Below, piece by piece: positions 44,973-54,145 of a stretch of DNA of 64,000 nucleotides. The position numbers and the translations under genes are program-made. This stretch comes from Sphingomonas crocodyli (lineage in GTDB: Bacteria > Pseudomonadota > Alphaproteobacteria > Sphingomonadales > Sphingomonadaceae), in NCBI RefSeq assembly GCF_004005865.1, contig NZ_SACN01000001.1, positions 1,674,001-1,738,000 on the forward strand, given 5' to 3'. How positions within the stretch are numbered: the stretch's first letter is position 1; every line of letters begins with the position of its first letter. The notes under the pieces were generated by a model. It was given only the letters and a program-made list of their open reading frames with translations. It was not told the origin of the DNA and ran no database searches.

Positions 44973-47549
44973 ATGGGGGACTTTGTGATCCGACCGACCA
45001 CCAGCCTGCTCGCGCTTGCCGGCGCGCTTTTCTACGCCAACGCCGCGGTCGCGCAGACCGCATCCGCCACCGCGCCTGCGGTGGACGACAGCGCCGACAG
45101 CGTGAGCGTCGTCGAAACCAATGCGATGATCCTTGTCACCGCCAAGGCGACGCGATCGGCGACCGCGATCCCGCAGACCGAGATCCAGAAGATCCTGCCG
45201 GGCGTTTCGCCGCTGAAGGCGATCCAGACGCTGCCGGGCGTGCTCTACATCACCGCCGATCCGTGGGGCTATAACGAGCAGAACGCGCAGATCTTCATCC
45301 ACGGTTTCGCCGCCAACCAGCTCGGCTACACGATGGACGGCATCCCGCTGGGCGATCAGAGCTATGGCAATTATAACGGCCTGTCGCCGCAGCGCGCGGT
45401 CATCTCCGAAAATGTCAGCCGCGTCGTCGTGTCGGCGGGTGCGGGCGATCTCGCCACCCCGTCGAACAGCAATCTGGGCGGCACGGTCGAAACCTTCTCG
45501 TCCGATCCGCTCGATCGGATGGGCATCCAGGCCGCGCACACCTTCGGCAGCTACGATACCGCGCGCACCTTCGTTCGCGTCGACAGCGGCACCTTCGGCA
45601 ACGGCAATTCGGCCTATATCTCGGGCGCCCGCCAGCGCGCCCGCGCGTGGGACTTCAACGGCAAGCAGGGCGGCTATCAGGCAAACGCCAAGTTCGTCCA
45701 CGAGGACTCGGTCGGCAAGCTGACCGCCTATTTCGACTATAACGACATGACCCAGCCGAACGAGGACGCGACCGTCTTCTTCAAGCCATCGGCGGGGGGC
45801 ACGGCGACGGCGGTGCAGCTGTTCACGCCTTATACCAAGCCCTTCTTCTACCCCGATCTGACGACCTACCGGACCTCCTATCTGAGCGCTGCGGGCAATT
45901 CGCCGGCGGCCGAGGGCAGCAATTATCGCAACTATTATTCGGATGCGCAGCGCACCGATTATCTCGCTTACCTACGCTACGACGCCAATCTGAGCGACAA
46001 GGTGCGCCTGTCGACGACCGGCTATTATCACCACAATGACGGCGCCGGCGTCGTCGCGGGCCCGCTGGGTCAGTCGATCACGACCGCGCAGCCCTATCTT
46101 GATCCGAACTATGCGACGATCCCCACCAATTGCCGCTTCGCCGCGAACGCCAATGGCGTGCGCCCGGCGGCCTGCACGGGGATCACCGCGGCGCAGGCGA
46201 CCGCCGCCGGCGCGGCGCTGGTCGCGGCGACGGGCGGTTCGGGGCTGATCACCCGCACCACCGAATATCGCATCGATCGCGAAGGCGCGATCGTGGCGCT
46301 GAACGTCGATCTGGGCACGCACAAGATCGAACTGGGCGGCTGGTTCGAACATAACAGCACGACGCAGTGGCGCCGCTGGTATGCCGTGCCCGTGGCACAG
46401 CCCGAACTCAGCACGCCTTATGTCCGCCCGCGCGACGTGATGACCCCGCTGTTCACGCAATATCAGGGCGATGCGACCATCTATAACCTGCAGCTCCACA
46501 TTCAGGACAGCTGGCAGGCGACCGAAAAGCTGCTGATCCAGGGCGGTTTCAAGACCAGCGCGCAATGGGCCGACGGCCGTTATCCGGTGCAGCCGCGCGT
46601 CGGTTCGCTGGGCGGCACGACCGCATTGCCCGAAGGCAAGATCAACACGAAACGCTGGTTCCTGCCCGCGATCGGCGCGACCTATGACTTCAACGGGCAT
46701 GAGCAGGTCTATTTCAACGTCCAGAAGAACCTGCGCCAGTATCAGGCCTATCTGGCGGGCGGCGGCGGCCCCTGGTTCACGGGCAGCCAGCCGGCGTTCG
46801 ATGCCTTTGCCAAGGACGGCAAGCCGGAAAGCAGCTGGACCTACGAAATCGGCCTGCGCACGAACCGCAGCTTCGACAACGGCGTCTCGCTGAACGCGCA
46901 GGTCAATTATTACCATGTCGACTTCAGCGATCGTCTGCTTGCGATCCCGACCAATCCGGGCGGTATCGCGGGCAGCGGCATCACCGGCGGCACGTCGACG
47001 CTGGTAAACGTCGGCGACGTCAAGACCGACGGCGTCGATGCGGCGTTCACGGTGCGCTACAAGGGCTTCTCGCTCTACAATGCGGTGTCGTACAGCCTGG
47101 CCAAATATCAGAACGACTATACGTCGACCGCGTCGGGCATAGGCGCCGCCAGCAACACCTGCATCGGCGGTTTCCTGGTCGTGAACGGCATCGTTCCGAC
47201 GTGCGGCAAGCAGTTGCCCGGCACGCCCAAGTGGATGAACAAGACGGTCGCCACCGCCGGTGTCGGCCCGTTCGAAGCGCAACTGATCGGCGACTATGTC
47301 GGCCGCCGCTTCGCGACGTTCAGCAACGACGCCAGCGTGAAGTCCTACTTCCTGCTGTCGGGCCGCATTGCCGCGAAGATCCCCGAAAATCTGATCCCGC
47401 TGCGCAAGGCCGAAATCTCGCTCAACGTCACCAACATCACGAAGAAGAAGGGCGCATCGTCGCTCTCGATCGGATCGGCGACCAACAGCTATTCGGCCTA
47501 TCCGATCGCGCCACGCCAGTGGTTCCTGACCCTGTCGGCGGCCTACTAA
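44973..47549 (+). CDS. TonB-dependent outer membrane receptor
   Basis: 858 residues from ATG 44973; GTG at 44985 has the better spaced GGGGGA and gives a cleaner signal peptide (MIRPTTSLLALAGALF), so that start is possible. Signal ends near AAVAQ. Plug domain: IFIHGFAANQLGYTMDGIPLGDQ near residue 115; then a 22-strand-type barrel with TonB receptor repeats such as YEIGLRTN. It ends in LSAAY with a terminal aromatic residue. Substrate unknown. A 168-base gap separates it from the amine oxidase unit. Confidence 0.9.
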   Translation: MGDFVIRPTTSLLALAGALFYANAAVAQTASATAPAVDDSADSVSVVETNAMILVTAKATRSATAIPQTEIQKILPGVSPLKAIQTLPGVLYITADPWGYNEQNAQIFIHGFAANQLGYTMDGIPLGDQSYGNYNGLSPQRAVISENVSRVVVSAGAGDLATPSNSNLGGTVETFSSDPLDRMGIQAAHTFGSYDTARTFVRVDSGTFGNGNSAYISGARQRARAWDFNGKQGGYQANAKFVHEDSVGKLTAYFDYNDMTQPNEDATVFFKPSAGGTATAVQLFTPYTKPFFYPDLTTYRTSYLSAAGNSPAAEGSNYRNYYSDAQRTDYLAYLRYDANLSDKVRLSTTGYYHHNDGAGVVAGPLGQSITTAQPYLDPNYATIPTNCRFAANANGVRPAACTGITAAQATAAGAALVAATGGSGLITRTTEYRIDREGAIVALNVDLGTHKIELGGWFEHNSTTQWRRWYAVPVAQPELSTPYVRPRDVMTPLFTQYQGDATIYNLQLHIQDSWQATEKLLIQGGFKTSAQWADGRYPVQPRVGSLGGTTALPEGKINTKRWFLPAIGATYDFNGHEQVYFNVQKNLRQYQAYLAGGGGPWFTGSQPAFDAFAKDGKPESSWTYEIGLRTNRSFDNGVSLNAQVNYYHVDFSDRLLAIPTNPGGIAGSGITGGTSTLVNVGDVKTDGVDAAFTVRYKGFSLYNAVSYSLAKYQNDYTSTASGIGAASNTCIGGFLVVNGIVPTCGKQLPGTPKWMNKTVATAGVGPFEAQLIGDYVGRRFATFSNDASVKSYFLLSGRIAAKIPENLIPLRKAEISLNVTNITKKKGASSLSIGSATNSYSAYPIAPRQWFLTLSAAY

Positions 47550-47586
47550 GGCTATCGGCTGGCTGCTTCCAACAGCGAATGCAGAC

Positions 47587-47624
47587 GATGGCCGGCATCC
47601 CAAAAGTTCGGGGTGCCGGTCATC
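47587..47624 (+). terminator. Strong hairpin after the first TonB receptor
   Basis: GATGGCCGGCATCCC (47587-47601) faces GGGGTGCCGGTCATC (47610-47624) with two G-T pairs and an eight-base loop. No T run follows, so it may be a stability element rather than an intrinsic terminator. Confidence 0.5.
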
Positions 47625-47637
47625 GGATCGTTCTGTC

Positions 47638-47654
47638 TTGCTAATGAATTGCAA
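47638..47654 (+). promoter_or_regulatory. Possible Fur-type operator upstream of siderophore receptor
   Basis: TTGCTAATGAATTGCAA, with TTGC/GCAA ends and AT-rich centre, 45 bases before the receptor ATG. Resembles iron-responsive operators loosely; 12 of 17 positions are symmetric. Low certainty. Confidence 0.3.
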
Positions 47655-47698
47655 TAACGCAGTCGATCGGTTAGGCGCGCCCCAAAAGGGGATATAAA

Positions 47699-49861
47699 AT
47701 GCGTCGCACCATCAGTTCTGCGGTTTCCGCCCTGTCGCTGGCGATCGCCGTGCAGGCATCTGCCCAGTCGACCGCGCCGGATGCTGCGCAAGGCGACGGC
47801 AGCGACATCATCGTCACCGCCGCACGCTCCGCGCTACCGGTCAACGCGCTGCCGCTGACGATCGACCTGATCGACAAGGCGGCCCTCGATCAGCAGATCG
47901 CGATTTCGGGATCGGTGGTGGATGCCGTGTCGAACCTGACGCCGTCCTTCTCGCCGACGCGACAGAAGCTCTCGGGTGCGGGCGAAACGTTGCGTGGCCG
48001 TTCGCCGCTCTATGCGATCAACGGCATCCCGCAGACCACCCCGCTGCGCGACGGCAGCCGCGACGGTTTCACGATCGATGGCTTCTTCGTCGATCGGGTC
48101 GAGCTGATCTACGGTTCGAACGCACTGCAGGGGATTGGCGGCACCGGCGGCATCGTCAATCAGGTGACGGTCGGCGCGCCGAAGAAGGAAGGTATTTCGG
48201 GCCGCGCGCTCGTGCAGGGCACGGCCAATAACGGCTTCGACGGTGATGGCACCGGCGGCAAGGTCGCGGGGCTCGTCCAGTATAAGGCGGATCGTTTCGA
48301 CGCGAGCGTCGGCGTGGCCTATGAAAAGCGCGGCGCCTTCTTCGACGGCGATGGCCGCGTCATCGGCGTCAATCTGACGCAGGGTGAAACCCAGGATTCG
48401 AAGACGCTGAACCTGTTCGGCCGCTTCGGCTATCAGCTTGGCGGCACCGGGCGGATCGACCTGATCGCCAGTCGTTACGAGCTGAAGGGCGATGGCGATT
48501 ATGTCGCGATCGCGGGCAATCGCCTCACCGGGCGTCCGACCAGCGCGATCAAGGGCACGCCACCGGGCGAATCCGCGCGCAGCCGCACCGAAAGCGTTGC
48601 CCTGTCGGTGACGGACACGGCGCTGGGCGGTGGCAATTTCGTCAGCCAGATCTTCTTCAACCGCACCCGCGACACCTTCGGGGCCGAGGTCAACGCGATC
48701 GCCACCTTCCAGGATGTGCGCCTCGCGCCGATCGGCACGCTGATCGATCAGTCGCAGAACCGGTCGCGCAAGCTGGGCGGCAAGATCAGCTATGAACGCG
48801 CCGTCCCTGGTTTCGAGGCGCTGACACTCACCGGCGGCTTCGACACGCTGTTCGACAAGACCGAGCAGCGGCTGATCGCCACCGGCCGCATCTGGGTTCC
48901 GCCGACCGATTTCCGCAGCCTCGCGCCCTTCGGCCAGTTCAACCTCGCGCTGTTCGACAAGAAGCTGCGCCTGGCGGGCGGCGCGCGCTGGGAAAATGTC
49001 CAGATCAAGATCGACGACTATACGACGCTGGCATCGACCACGACGCCGGCGGGTGGCGTCACCGTCGCGGGCGGGAAGCCCAAGTTCAGCGACGTCCTGT
49101 TCAACGGTGGCATCATCTTCGAACCGTGGAGCGGCATCCGCGCCTATGCGAGCTATGCGGAAGGCTTCACCGTGCCCGACGTCGGCCGCATCACCCGCGC
49201 GGTCAATCGCGCCAATGTCGACATCGATACCTTCCTCGATATCAGCCCGATCATCTCGAACAATCGCGAGATCGGGGTCGAGGTGAAGCAGGGGCCGCTC
49301 GATGCCAGCGTCACCTATTTCTGGTCGTCGAGCGACAAGGGGCAGCTGCTGATTGCGCAGGCCAACGGCATTTTCGACGTGCAGCGCCAGCGGGTCGAAA
49401 TCCACGGGATCGAGCTGAATGCGGGCATCCGCATGCCGATTGAAGGGCTCAAGCTCAATGTCGGTTACGCCCATTTGTCGGGCCGCTACGATGCGAGCAC
49501 GGTGCCCGACGGCAAGGTCGATACCGATTTGGACGGCACCAACATCTCGCCCGATCGCCTGAACCTGGCCGCGAGCTACATCGCTGGGCGGGTGTCGGCG
49601 CGGGTCCAGACGCAATATTATCTCAGCCGCACGTTCAAGGGGCTGGTGCGCGATCCGCGGAACGACTTTGGCGGCTATCAGATCACCGATGCCTCAGTCC
49701 GTTATCAGACCGGGTTGGGCGGGATCAGCCTTTCGGTCGCGAACCTCTTTAACAAGCAATATATCGATTATAGCAGCGACACGCGGCTGCCGACCGACAA
49801 CTTCGCCTATTTCGCCGGGCGCGGTCGCACCTTCACGCTGGGTTGGGACTACCGCTTCTGA
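47699..49861 (+). CDS. TonB-dependent siderophore receptor
   Basis: 720 residues. Signal peptide to about residue 22 (VQASAQ), TonB-box-like DIIVTAARS near residue 36, plug with RGRSPLYAINGIPQTTPL and VDRVELIYGSNALQGIGGTGGIVNQ near residues 140-160, then barrel ending FTLGWDYRF. The plug layout is that of ferric siderophore receptors. A PepSY protein overlaps its 3' end, a pairing common for siderophore uptake where the reductase-like partner releases iron in the periplasm. Confidence 0.92.
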   Translation: MRRTISSAVSALSLAIAVQASAQSTAPDAAQGDGSDIIVTAARSALPVNALPLTIDLIDKAALDQQIAISGSVVDAVSNLTPSFSPTRQKLSGAGETLRGRSPLYAINGIPQTTPLRDGSRDGFTIDGFFVDRVELIYGSNALQGIGGTGGIVNQVTVGAPKKEGISGRALVQGTANNGFDGDGTGGKVAGLVQYKADRFDASVGVAYEKRGAFFDGDGRVIGVNLTQGETQDSKTLNLFGRFGYQLGGTGRIDLIASRYELKGDGDYVAIAGNRLTGRPTSAIKGTPPGESARSRTESVALSVTDTALGGGNFVSQIFFNRTRDTFGAEVNAIATFQDVRLAPIGTLIDQSQNRSRKLGGKISYERAVPGFEALTLTGGFDTLFDKTEQRLIATGRIWVPPTDFRSLAPFGQFNLALFDKKLRLAGGARWENVQIKIDDYTTLASTTTPAGGVTVAGGKPKFSDVLFNGGIIFEPWSGIRAYASYAEGFTVPDVGRITRAVNRANVDIDTFLDISPIISNNREIGVEVKQGPLDASVTYFWSSSDKGQLLIAQANGIFDVQRQRVEIHGIELNAGIRMPIEGLKLNVGYAHLSGRYDASTVPDGKVDTDLDGTNISPDRLNLAASYIAGRVSARVQTQYYLSRTFKGLVRDPRNDFGGYQITDASVRYQTGLGGISLSVANLFNKQYIDYSSDTRLPTDNFAYFAGRGRTFTLGWDYRF

Positions 49862-50946
49862 AGACGCTCGACACGCTGCACCGCTGGACGGGCGGGCTGA
49901 TCGGACTGGTGCTGGCCCTGCTGGGCCTGTCCGGCGCGATCCTCGTCCACCGCGACGCATGGATCATGCTGCCGCACGCCGAAGATGCGCGCGTGGAGGA
50001 TTTCGACGCGGTCGCCCGCGCGACGGCGCGGATGATGGCGTCGCCCGATGCGCGGCCGCAGTCGATCATCTATGCCAGTGACAGTTTCGGCCTCGATCGG
50101 CTGACCTTTGCGAAGGGGGCGGGCGCCTATGCCGATCAGGCGGGTACCATCGTCACCCGCTGGGACAGCCAATGGGCGCGGCCCGAAATCTGGATGTTCG
50201 ATTTCCATCATCATCTGTTCGCTGGTGATGCGGGCGAAGTGGTGATCGGCATCGCCGGGATATGCGGGCTGTTCTTCGTGGTTTCGGGCACGATCCTGTG
50301 GTGGCGGACGCGGCGGACGTTCGAGGCGCGCCTGCTGCCGCGCCGGTTCAGCCGGCCGGCGATCCTGCGCCATCATCGCGATCTCGGCATCATGGCCGCC
50401 GCTTTGCTGCTGCTCTCGCTCTACACCGGCATCGCCTTCATCTTCCGGCCGGTGACGACGCTCGTGCTCGGGCCGGGAGCCCCTGCGGCGATCGAAAAGG
50501 CGAACAAGGCCCCCAAGGCGCCGTCGGCGAAGCTGTCGCCCGACGTGGATTGGGCCGCGATCGTCCGGACCGCGCATGCACGCTTTCCGGACGCTGAACT
50601 GCGGATCGTCAGCCTGCCGCGCAAGGATAGCGGCCTGATCTCGGTGCGGATGCGCCAGCCGGCCGAATGGCTGCCCAACGGACGGACGATGCTCTGGTTC
50701 GCGGCCGACAGCGGGCGGCTGGTCGAAACGCGCGATGCCCTTGCGCAGCCGTTGCAGGTCCGGGGATTCAATCTCATCTATCCGCTGCACGCGGCGAAGG
50801 TGGGCGGGCTTGCCTATCGGTTGGTGATGACGCTGTCGGGCCTGGCGCTCACCTTGCTCGGCAGCCTTGCGGCCTGGAGCTTCTGGTTCGCGCGGCCCAA
50901 GCCGAAGCCTAGGAAACGGCCGGCGCAGGTGGCCAAAGCCGCATAG
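49843..50946 (+). CDS. PepSY-associated transmembrane protein
   Basis: 367 residues with four main spans: DTLHRWTGGLIGLVLALLGLSG near the start, GEVVIGIAGICGLFFVVSGTILWW near 125, a third near 185, and the last near 340. Pattern H-RW-G and FDFHHHLFAGDAGE match the PepSY-TM family, linked to iron-siderophore reduction. Start is TTG inside the receptor gene, 19 bases before its stop; no better start follows before the first span. Confidence 0.88.
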   Translation: MGLPLLKTLDTLHRWTGGLIGLVLALLGLSGAILVHRDAWIMLPHAEDARVEDFDAVARATARMMASPDARPQSIIYASDSFGLDRLTFAKGAGAYADQAGTIVTRWDSQWARPEIWMFDFHHHLFAGDAGEVVIGIAGICGLFFVVSGTILWWRTRRTFEARLLPRRFSRPAILRHHRDLGIMAAALLLLSLYTGIAFIFRPVTTLVLGPGAPAAIEKANKAPKAPSAKLSPDVDWAAIVRTAHARFPDAELRIVSLPRKDSGLISVRMRQPAEWLPNGRTMLWFAADSGRLVETRDALAQPLQVRGFNLIYPLHAAKVGGLAYRLVMTLSGLALTLLGSLAAWSFWFARPKPKPRKRPAQVAKAA

Positions 50947-51008
50947 GGGGTTCGCCCCCTCGGAAGCCGATCGATAAGCCTCGACAAAGGCCGACCTCTC
51001 CCTTGACA

Positions 51009-51025
51009 CGATGTCACGCACATCG
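51009..51025. promoter_or_regulatory. Small inverted repeat before the LLM gene
   Basis: CGATGT (51009-51014) and ACATCG (51020-51025) separated by five bases, directly after TTGACA (51003-51008). The start codon lies 15 bases downstream. Could be an operator over a -35 element, but no matching -10 at 16-18 bases is seen. Confidence 0.3.
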
Positions 51026-51039
51026 CGGAGAGGATAAAA

Positions 51040-51909
51040 ATGCGCTTCCACTGTTCCGAGGCCATGACGGCCATCGCCAACTATATCCCGCTCGCCAAGG
51101 CGGTGGAGGAGGCGGGCTATGCCGGCTTTCTGGTGCCCGACAGCCTGATCTACCCGCAGGCGTCCGACACCGAATATCTCTATAATAGCGACGGCAGCCG
51201 TGATTTCCTCGAGAACAAGCCGTTCGTCGAAAGCTTCATCCTCTCCTCGGCGATCCTGACCGCGACCAGCCGGCTCGAAGTCACCACCAACGTCGTCAAG
51301 CTGCCCGTCCGCCAGCCGCTCTATTCGGCGAAGCTCGCCTGCTCGGTCGACGCGCTGAGCGGGGATCGGTTCAACTTCGGCGTGGGGCTGAGCGTCTGGC
51401 CCGACGATTATCAGGCGATGGGGGTCGATTATGCCAAGCGCGGCAAGCGGCTCGATGAATGTATCGAGATCGTCCGCGGCCTCGCGACCGGCGACTATTT
51501 CGAGTTTCACGGCGAGTTTTACGACATGCAGTCGGTGAAGATTAACCCGGTCGGAAGCCGCCCGCTGCCGATCCTGGTCGGCGGGCACAGCGATCCCGCG
51601 CTCCGCCGCGCGGCGCTGCATGACGGGTTCATCTATGCGGGCGGCGCCTATGACGATTTCGTCGCCCTGATCGAAAAGCTGCGCGGCTATCGCGACGAGG
51701 CGGGGACGGCGGCAAAGCCCTATCGCATTTTCGCGCGCACCTATGATGAGGTCACGCCCGATTATGTGCGCCGCATGGAGGATCTGGGCGTCACCGACAT
51801 GCCTGTCGCCTTCCGCAACATGTATGCGAACGAGGAAGACACCCAGCCGCTCGATGAGAAGATCGCCGATTATGTGCGCTTCGCGGATAATGTGATGGCG
51901 AAGCTCTGA
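51040..51909 (+). CDS. Luciferase-like (LLM class) flavin-dependent oxidoreductase
   Basis: 289 residues. TIM-barrel flavin enzyme: AKAVEEAGYAGFLVPDSL near residue 20, SVDALSGDRFNFGVGLSVWPDDYQAMG near 105, RGKRLDECIEIVRGL near 130 and LPILVGGHSDPALRRAA near 180. Cofactor (FMN or F420) and substrate cannot be told. GAGAGGATAAAAATG gives a good ribosome site. Monocistronic by position. Confidence 0.9.
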   Translation: MRFHCSEAMTAIANYIPLAKAVEEAGYAGFLVPDSLIYPQASDTEYLYNSDGSRDFLENKPFVESFILSSAILTATSRLEVTTNVVKLPVRQPLYSAKLACSVDALSGDRFNFGVGLSVWPDDYQAMGVDYAKRGKRLDECIEIVRGLATGDYFEFHGEFYDMQSVKINPVGSRPLPILVGGHSDPALRRAALHDGFIYAGGAYDDFVALIEKLRGYRDEAGTAAKPYRIFARTYDEVTPDYVRRMEDLGVTDMPVAFRNMYANEEDTQPLDEKIADYVRFADNVMAKL

Positions 51910-51918
51910 CCCTCTCCA

Positions 51919-52042
51919 CCCTCCCCCGCCAGGGGGAGGTGTCAGCGTAAGCTGACGGAGGGGGAGGGCGGCGGCCAATAGGAGGTTTCGTATCCTCCCC
52001 CTCCGTCGCCTTTGGCGCCACCTCCCCCTGGCGGGGGAGGAT
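51919..52042. repeat. Family A palindromic intergenic repeat, copy 4
   Basis: Begins CCTCCCCCGCCAGGGGGAGG and ends CCTCCCCCTGGCGGGGGAGG. Close to copy 1 (3458-3579): both carry the CCAGGGGGAGGTG and CTCCCCCTCCGTC blocks. It separates two convergent genes. Confidence 0.87.
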
Positions 52043-52052
52043 TTGGGATGGG

Positions 52053-52295
52053 CTACGGCATCGCCAGGCTGCTCAGTTCGCGGATCGAGATGCCGTAGGT
52101 TTTGCAGATATGGTCGCGCAGGATCGCCTTGGCGCGCGCCATTTCCGCATAGGCTTCCTCTTCGGCCGCCTCCATGTCGAGATTGACCTCGAAATGGTTG
52201 GGGACCATCGCTTCCCAGGTGGTCCGGTGCGCGGCTGCGGCGGCGCGGACCGCCGCGACCAGATCCTGTCCGTCGCCTCGAATGATATCGGTCAT
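52053..52295 (-). CDS. Small hypothetical protein
   Basis: 80 residues, soluble, helical, acidic in the middle (NLDMEAAEEEAYAEMARAKA). It ends RELSSLAMP. The frame runs 60 codons further but through the neighbour; ATG at 52295 lies 31 bases after the stop of the DUF1801 gene. No family recognised; the even acidic helix suggests a real protein. Confidence 0.55.
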   Translation of the reverse strand: MTDIIRGDGQDLVAAVRAAAAAHRTTWEAMVPNHFEVNLDMEAAEEEAYAEMARAKAILRDHICKTYGISIRELSSLAMP

Positions 52296-52326
52296 ATCCT
52301 GCCAACGCCCGAAGCGCGGCGGGGGT

Positions 52327-52929
52327 TCAGCAGCGTTCGTACTTCCAGTTGCGGCGCTTGCCCTCCGCCATCCATTCGACCGCATTGGCGATGCGGCCCG
52401 CGCGGGTCTCGGCGCGTTTGGCCTCGACGACCCATTCGACATATTCGCGCTTCTGCCCCTCGGGAAAGCCGTCATAGGTCGCCTGCGCGGCCGGCACGGC
52501 GGCGAGCGCGGCGGCCAGATCGTCGGGCAGGGCGACCGGGGGCTTGGGGTGCTTGATCGGCCGTGGCGTCTTCGCGCCCGTGTCGATCAGCGCCATCGCC
52601 CGCGCGATCATCGCTTTCAGGTCGGCGTCGGCGGGCAGATCGGCAACGCTGGTGAGCCGGCCGAACTGGCCCATCGCATCCTTGTCCTTCGCCGGGGCCT
52701 CGCCCGTCGCCTGTTCGCGCTGCCAGAAACCGAACGAGGCGTGCGCCTTGAACGCCGCCATCTGGCACAGGATCGACCCCTTATAGGTGAAGCTGGGCAT
52801 GCCCCAGCGGATCGTCTCCTCCACCTGCGGGCAGGCCGCATGCACCACGCCACGCAGGTGGGTCAGGATCGGCGCGGCAAAGGGCGCCGCCTTGGCGATA
52901 TAAGCGTCGATACGGTCGTCGACGCTCAT
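52327..52929 (-). CDS. DUF1801/YdeI (OmdA) family protein
   Basis: 200 residues. N-terminal DUF1801 fold (HLRGVVHAACPQVEETIRWGMPSFTYKG) and C-terminal YdeI/OmpD-associated part (LPDDLAAALAAVPAAQATYDGFPEGQKREYVEWV). Relatives of the second part have been tied to resistance against peptide stress; the exact role is unknown. It starts three bases after the stop of the membrane gene upstream. Confidence 0.87.
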   Translation of the reverse strand: MSVDDRIDAYIAKAAPFAAPILTHLRGVVHAACPQVEETIRWGMPSFTYKGSILCQMAAFKAHASFGFWQREQATGEAPAKDKDAMGQFGRLTSVADLPADADLKAMIARAMALIDTGAKTPRPIKHPKPPVALPDDLAAALAAVPAAQATYDGFPEGQKREYVEWVVEAKRAETRAGRIANAVEWMAEGKRRNWKYERC

Positions 52930-52932
52930 GGC

Positions 52933-53454
52933 TTATTCCGCCGGAGCGGGGGCCGGAGCGCGGTTCGCGCGCAGCTTGCCCAGGTTCGTCGCCGCCAGGA
53001 ACAGCAGCCCGCTATAGGCCGCGCCGTAAACGACGCCGATCGCGATGTTGAGATGATCGTTCGACGCACCCACCATCGGAATCGTGCAAACCGTCAGGAA
53101 CAGCATCAGCCCCAGATTGATGATCAATGGCAGCATGCCCCGGATCAGCATCCACGTCGTCACGCACAGGATCGCCAGCAGCGCGATGCCGCCTGCGGTG
53201 CCCTGCATCGGCAGCCAGTGGCACAGGAAGGCATAGCCGACCCCCATCAGCGCGCCGAGCAGATCGGGCCAATAGGCGGCCGGGCTCGCATGGTGGATCG
53301 CCGACCAATAGAGCGTGAACAGGAAGCCGGACCACAGATGGACGATGCCGATCGTGCTTCCAAGGACCATGTAGCCCGCCACCAGCGGAATGAGCACGAC
53401 CACGATGATCGCCGCCTTCAGCGCGCCTGGCGCAGCCTGTCCCTCACTCGACAT
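52933..53454 (-). CDS. Five-span membrane protein, function unknown
   Basis: 173 residues with about five spans (AAIIVVVLIPLVAGYMVLG, WSGFLFTLYWSAI, GIALLAILCVTTWML, LIINLGLMLFLTVCTIP, VVYGAAYSGLLFLAA) and a Pro/Ala tail. Size and span count recall DUF1097 proteins but I cannot confirm that. Likely cotranscribed with the two genes downstream. Confidence 0.72.
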   Translation of the reverse strand: MSSEGQAAPGALKAAIIVVVLIPLVAGYMVLGSTIGIVHLWSGFLFTLYWSAIHHASPAAYWPDLLGALMGVGYAFLCHWLPMQGTAGGIALLAILCVTTWMLIRGMLPLIINLGLMLFLTVCTIPMVGASNDHLNIAIGVVYGAAYSGLLFLAATNLGKLRANRAPAPAPAE

Positions 53455-53582
53455 GAAATCTCCCCTCTCGAATTTTATAAAGGGTTATGCAGGGGTTCGA
53501 CGGCGGGGGCAATGATGATGACCTTGCCGCTAAGGATGCTGTGCGCCAAGGTGGGCGAAGCTTAGGCCGGGGGGCTTTGACG

Positions 53583-54098
53583 ATGCGAAAGACGGATGGG
53601 ATCGCGCTGCTGGGCGCGGGTTTGATGACGTTTTGGAGCGGAACCGCACTGGCACAGGCCGCCGCCTGCGCGACGCCGCCCGCGACCGGTGCGCGGCTTG
53701 CGGGCGACCTGAAGCTGGCCGAGGAAGGCCATGCGATCGACATTTCGAACGACAGCGACAGCGATGCCGTGGTCAAGCTGCGCCATGTCGAAACCGGCAA
53801 GCTCGCCGCCAGCTTTTACATCGCGCACTCGGATTCGATGACGATCGAGGGCGTGCCCGACGGCGAATATCTGCTCCAATATGCTTTCGGGCCGGGGCTG
53901 GGCGCCGATTGCCGCACGCTGTCGAGCATCATCAAGGCGAACCAGATGCCCGGCGCCGACGATCTGCGCACCGAAACGATCGACGATGAGGATCATACCG
54001 AGACGAAGCGCCATTCGGTGTCTTACGCGCTGTCGGTCAGCCAGGATGCGAACATGCGCGCGGTGGGGATCAGCGCGGCGGCGTTCAACGCCGATTGA
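53583..54098 (+). CDS. Secreted protein, function unknown
   Basis: 171 residues. Signal peptide ends near residue 25 (GTALAQ). Mature part has one likely disulfide (Cys29 with a later Cys in GADCRTLSS) and a beta-rich centre with ISNDSDSDAVVKLRHVETGK and GVPDGEYLLQYAFGPGLG, resembling a small transthyretin-like or carboxypeptidase regulatory-type sandwich. The frame is open upstream, but ATG 53583 starts the signal. Confidence 0.65.
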   Translation: MRKTDGIALLGAGLMTFWSGTALAQAAACATPPATGARLAGDLKLAEEGHAIDISNDSDSDAVVKLRHVETGKLAASFYIAHSDSMTIEGVPDGEYLLQYAFGPGLGADCRTLSSIIKANQMPGADDLRTETIDDEDHTETKRHSVSYALSVSQDANMRAVGISAAAFNAD

Positions 54099-54145
54099 CG
54101 ATCATCTGCGTTGCGGGGCGGGGCGCGAGCGGTTAGCCTCCCCGC

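Noticed and set aside
49849..52305. 818-codon minus-strand frame across PepSY, LLM and repeat
   Set aside because: Crosses two genes and a repeat on the other strand; composition is shadow-like.
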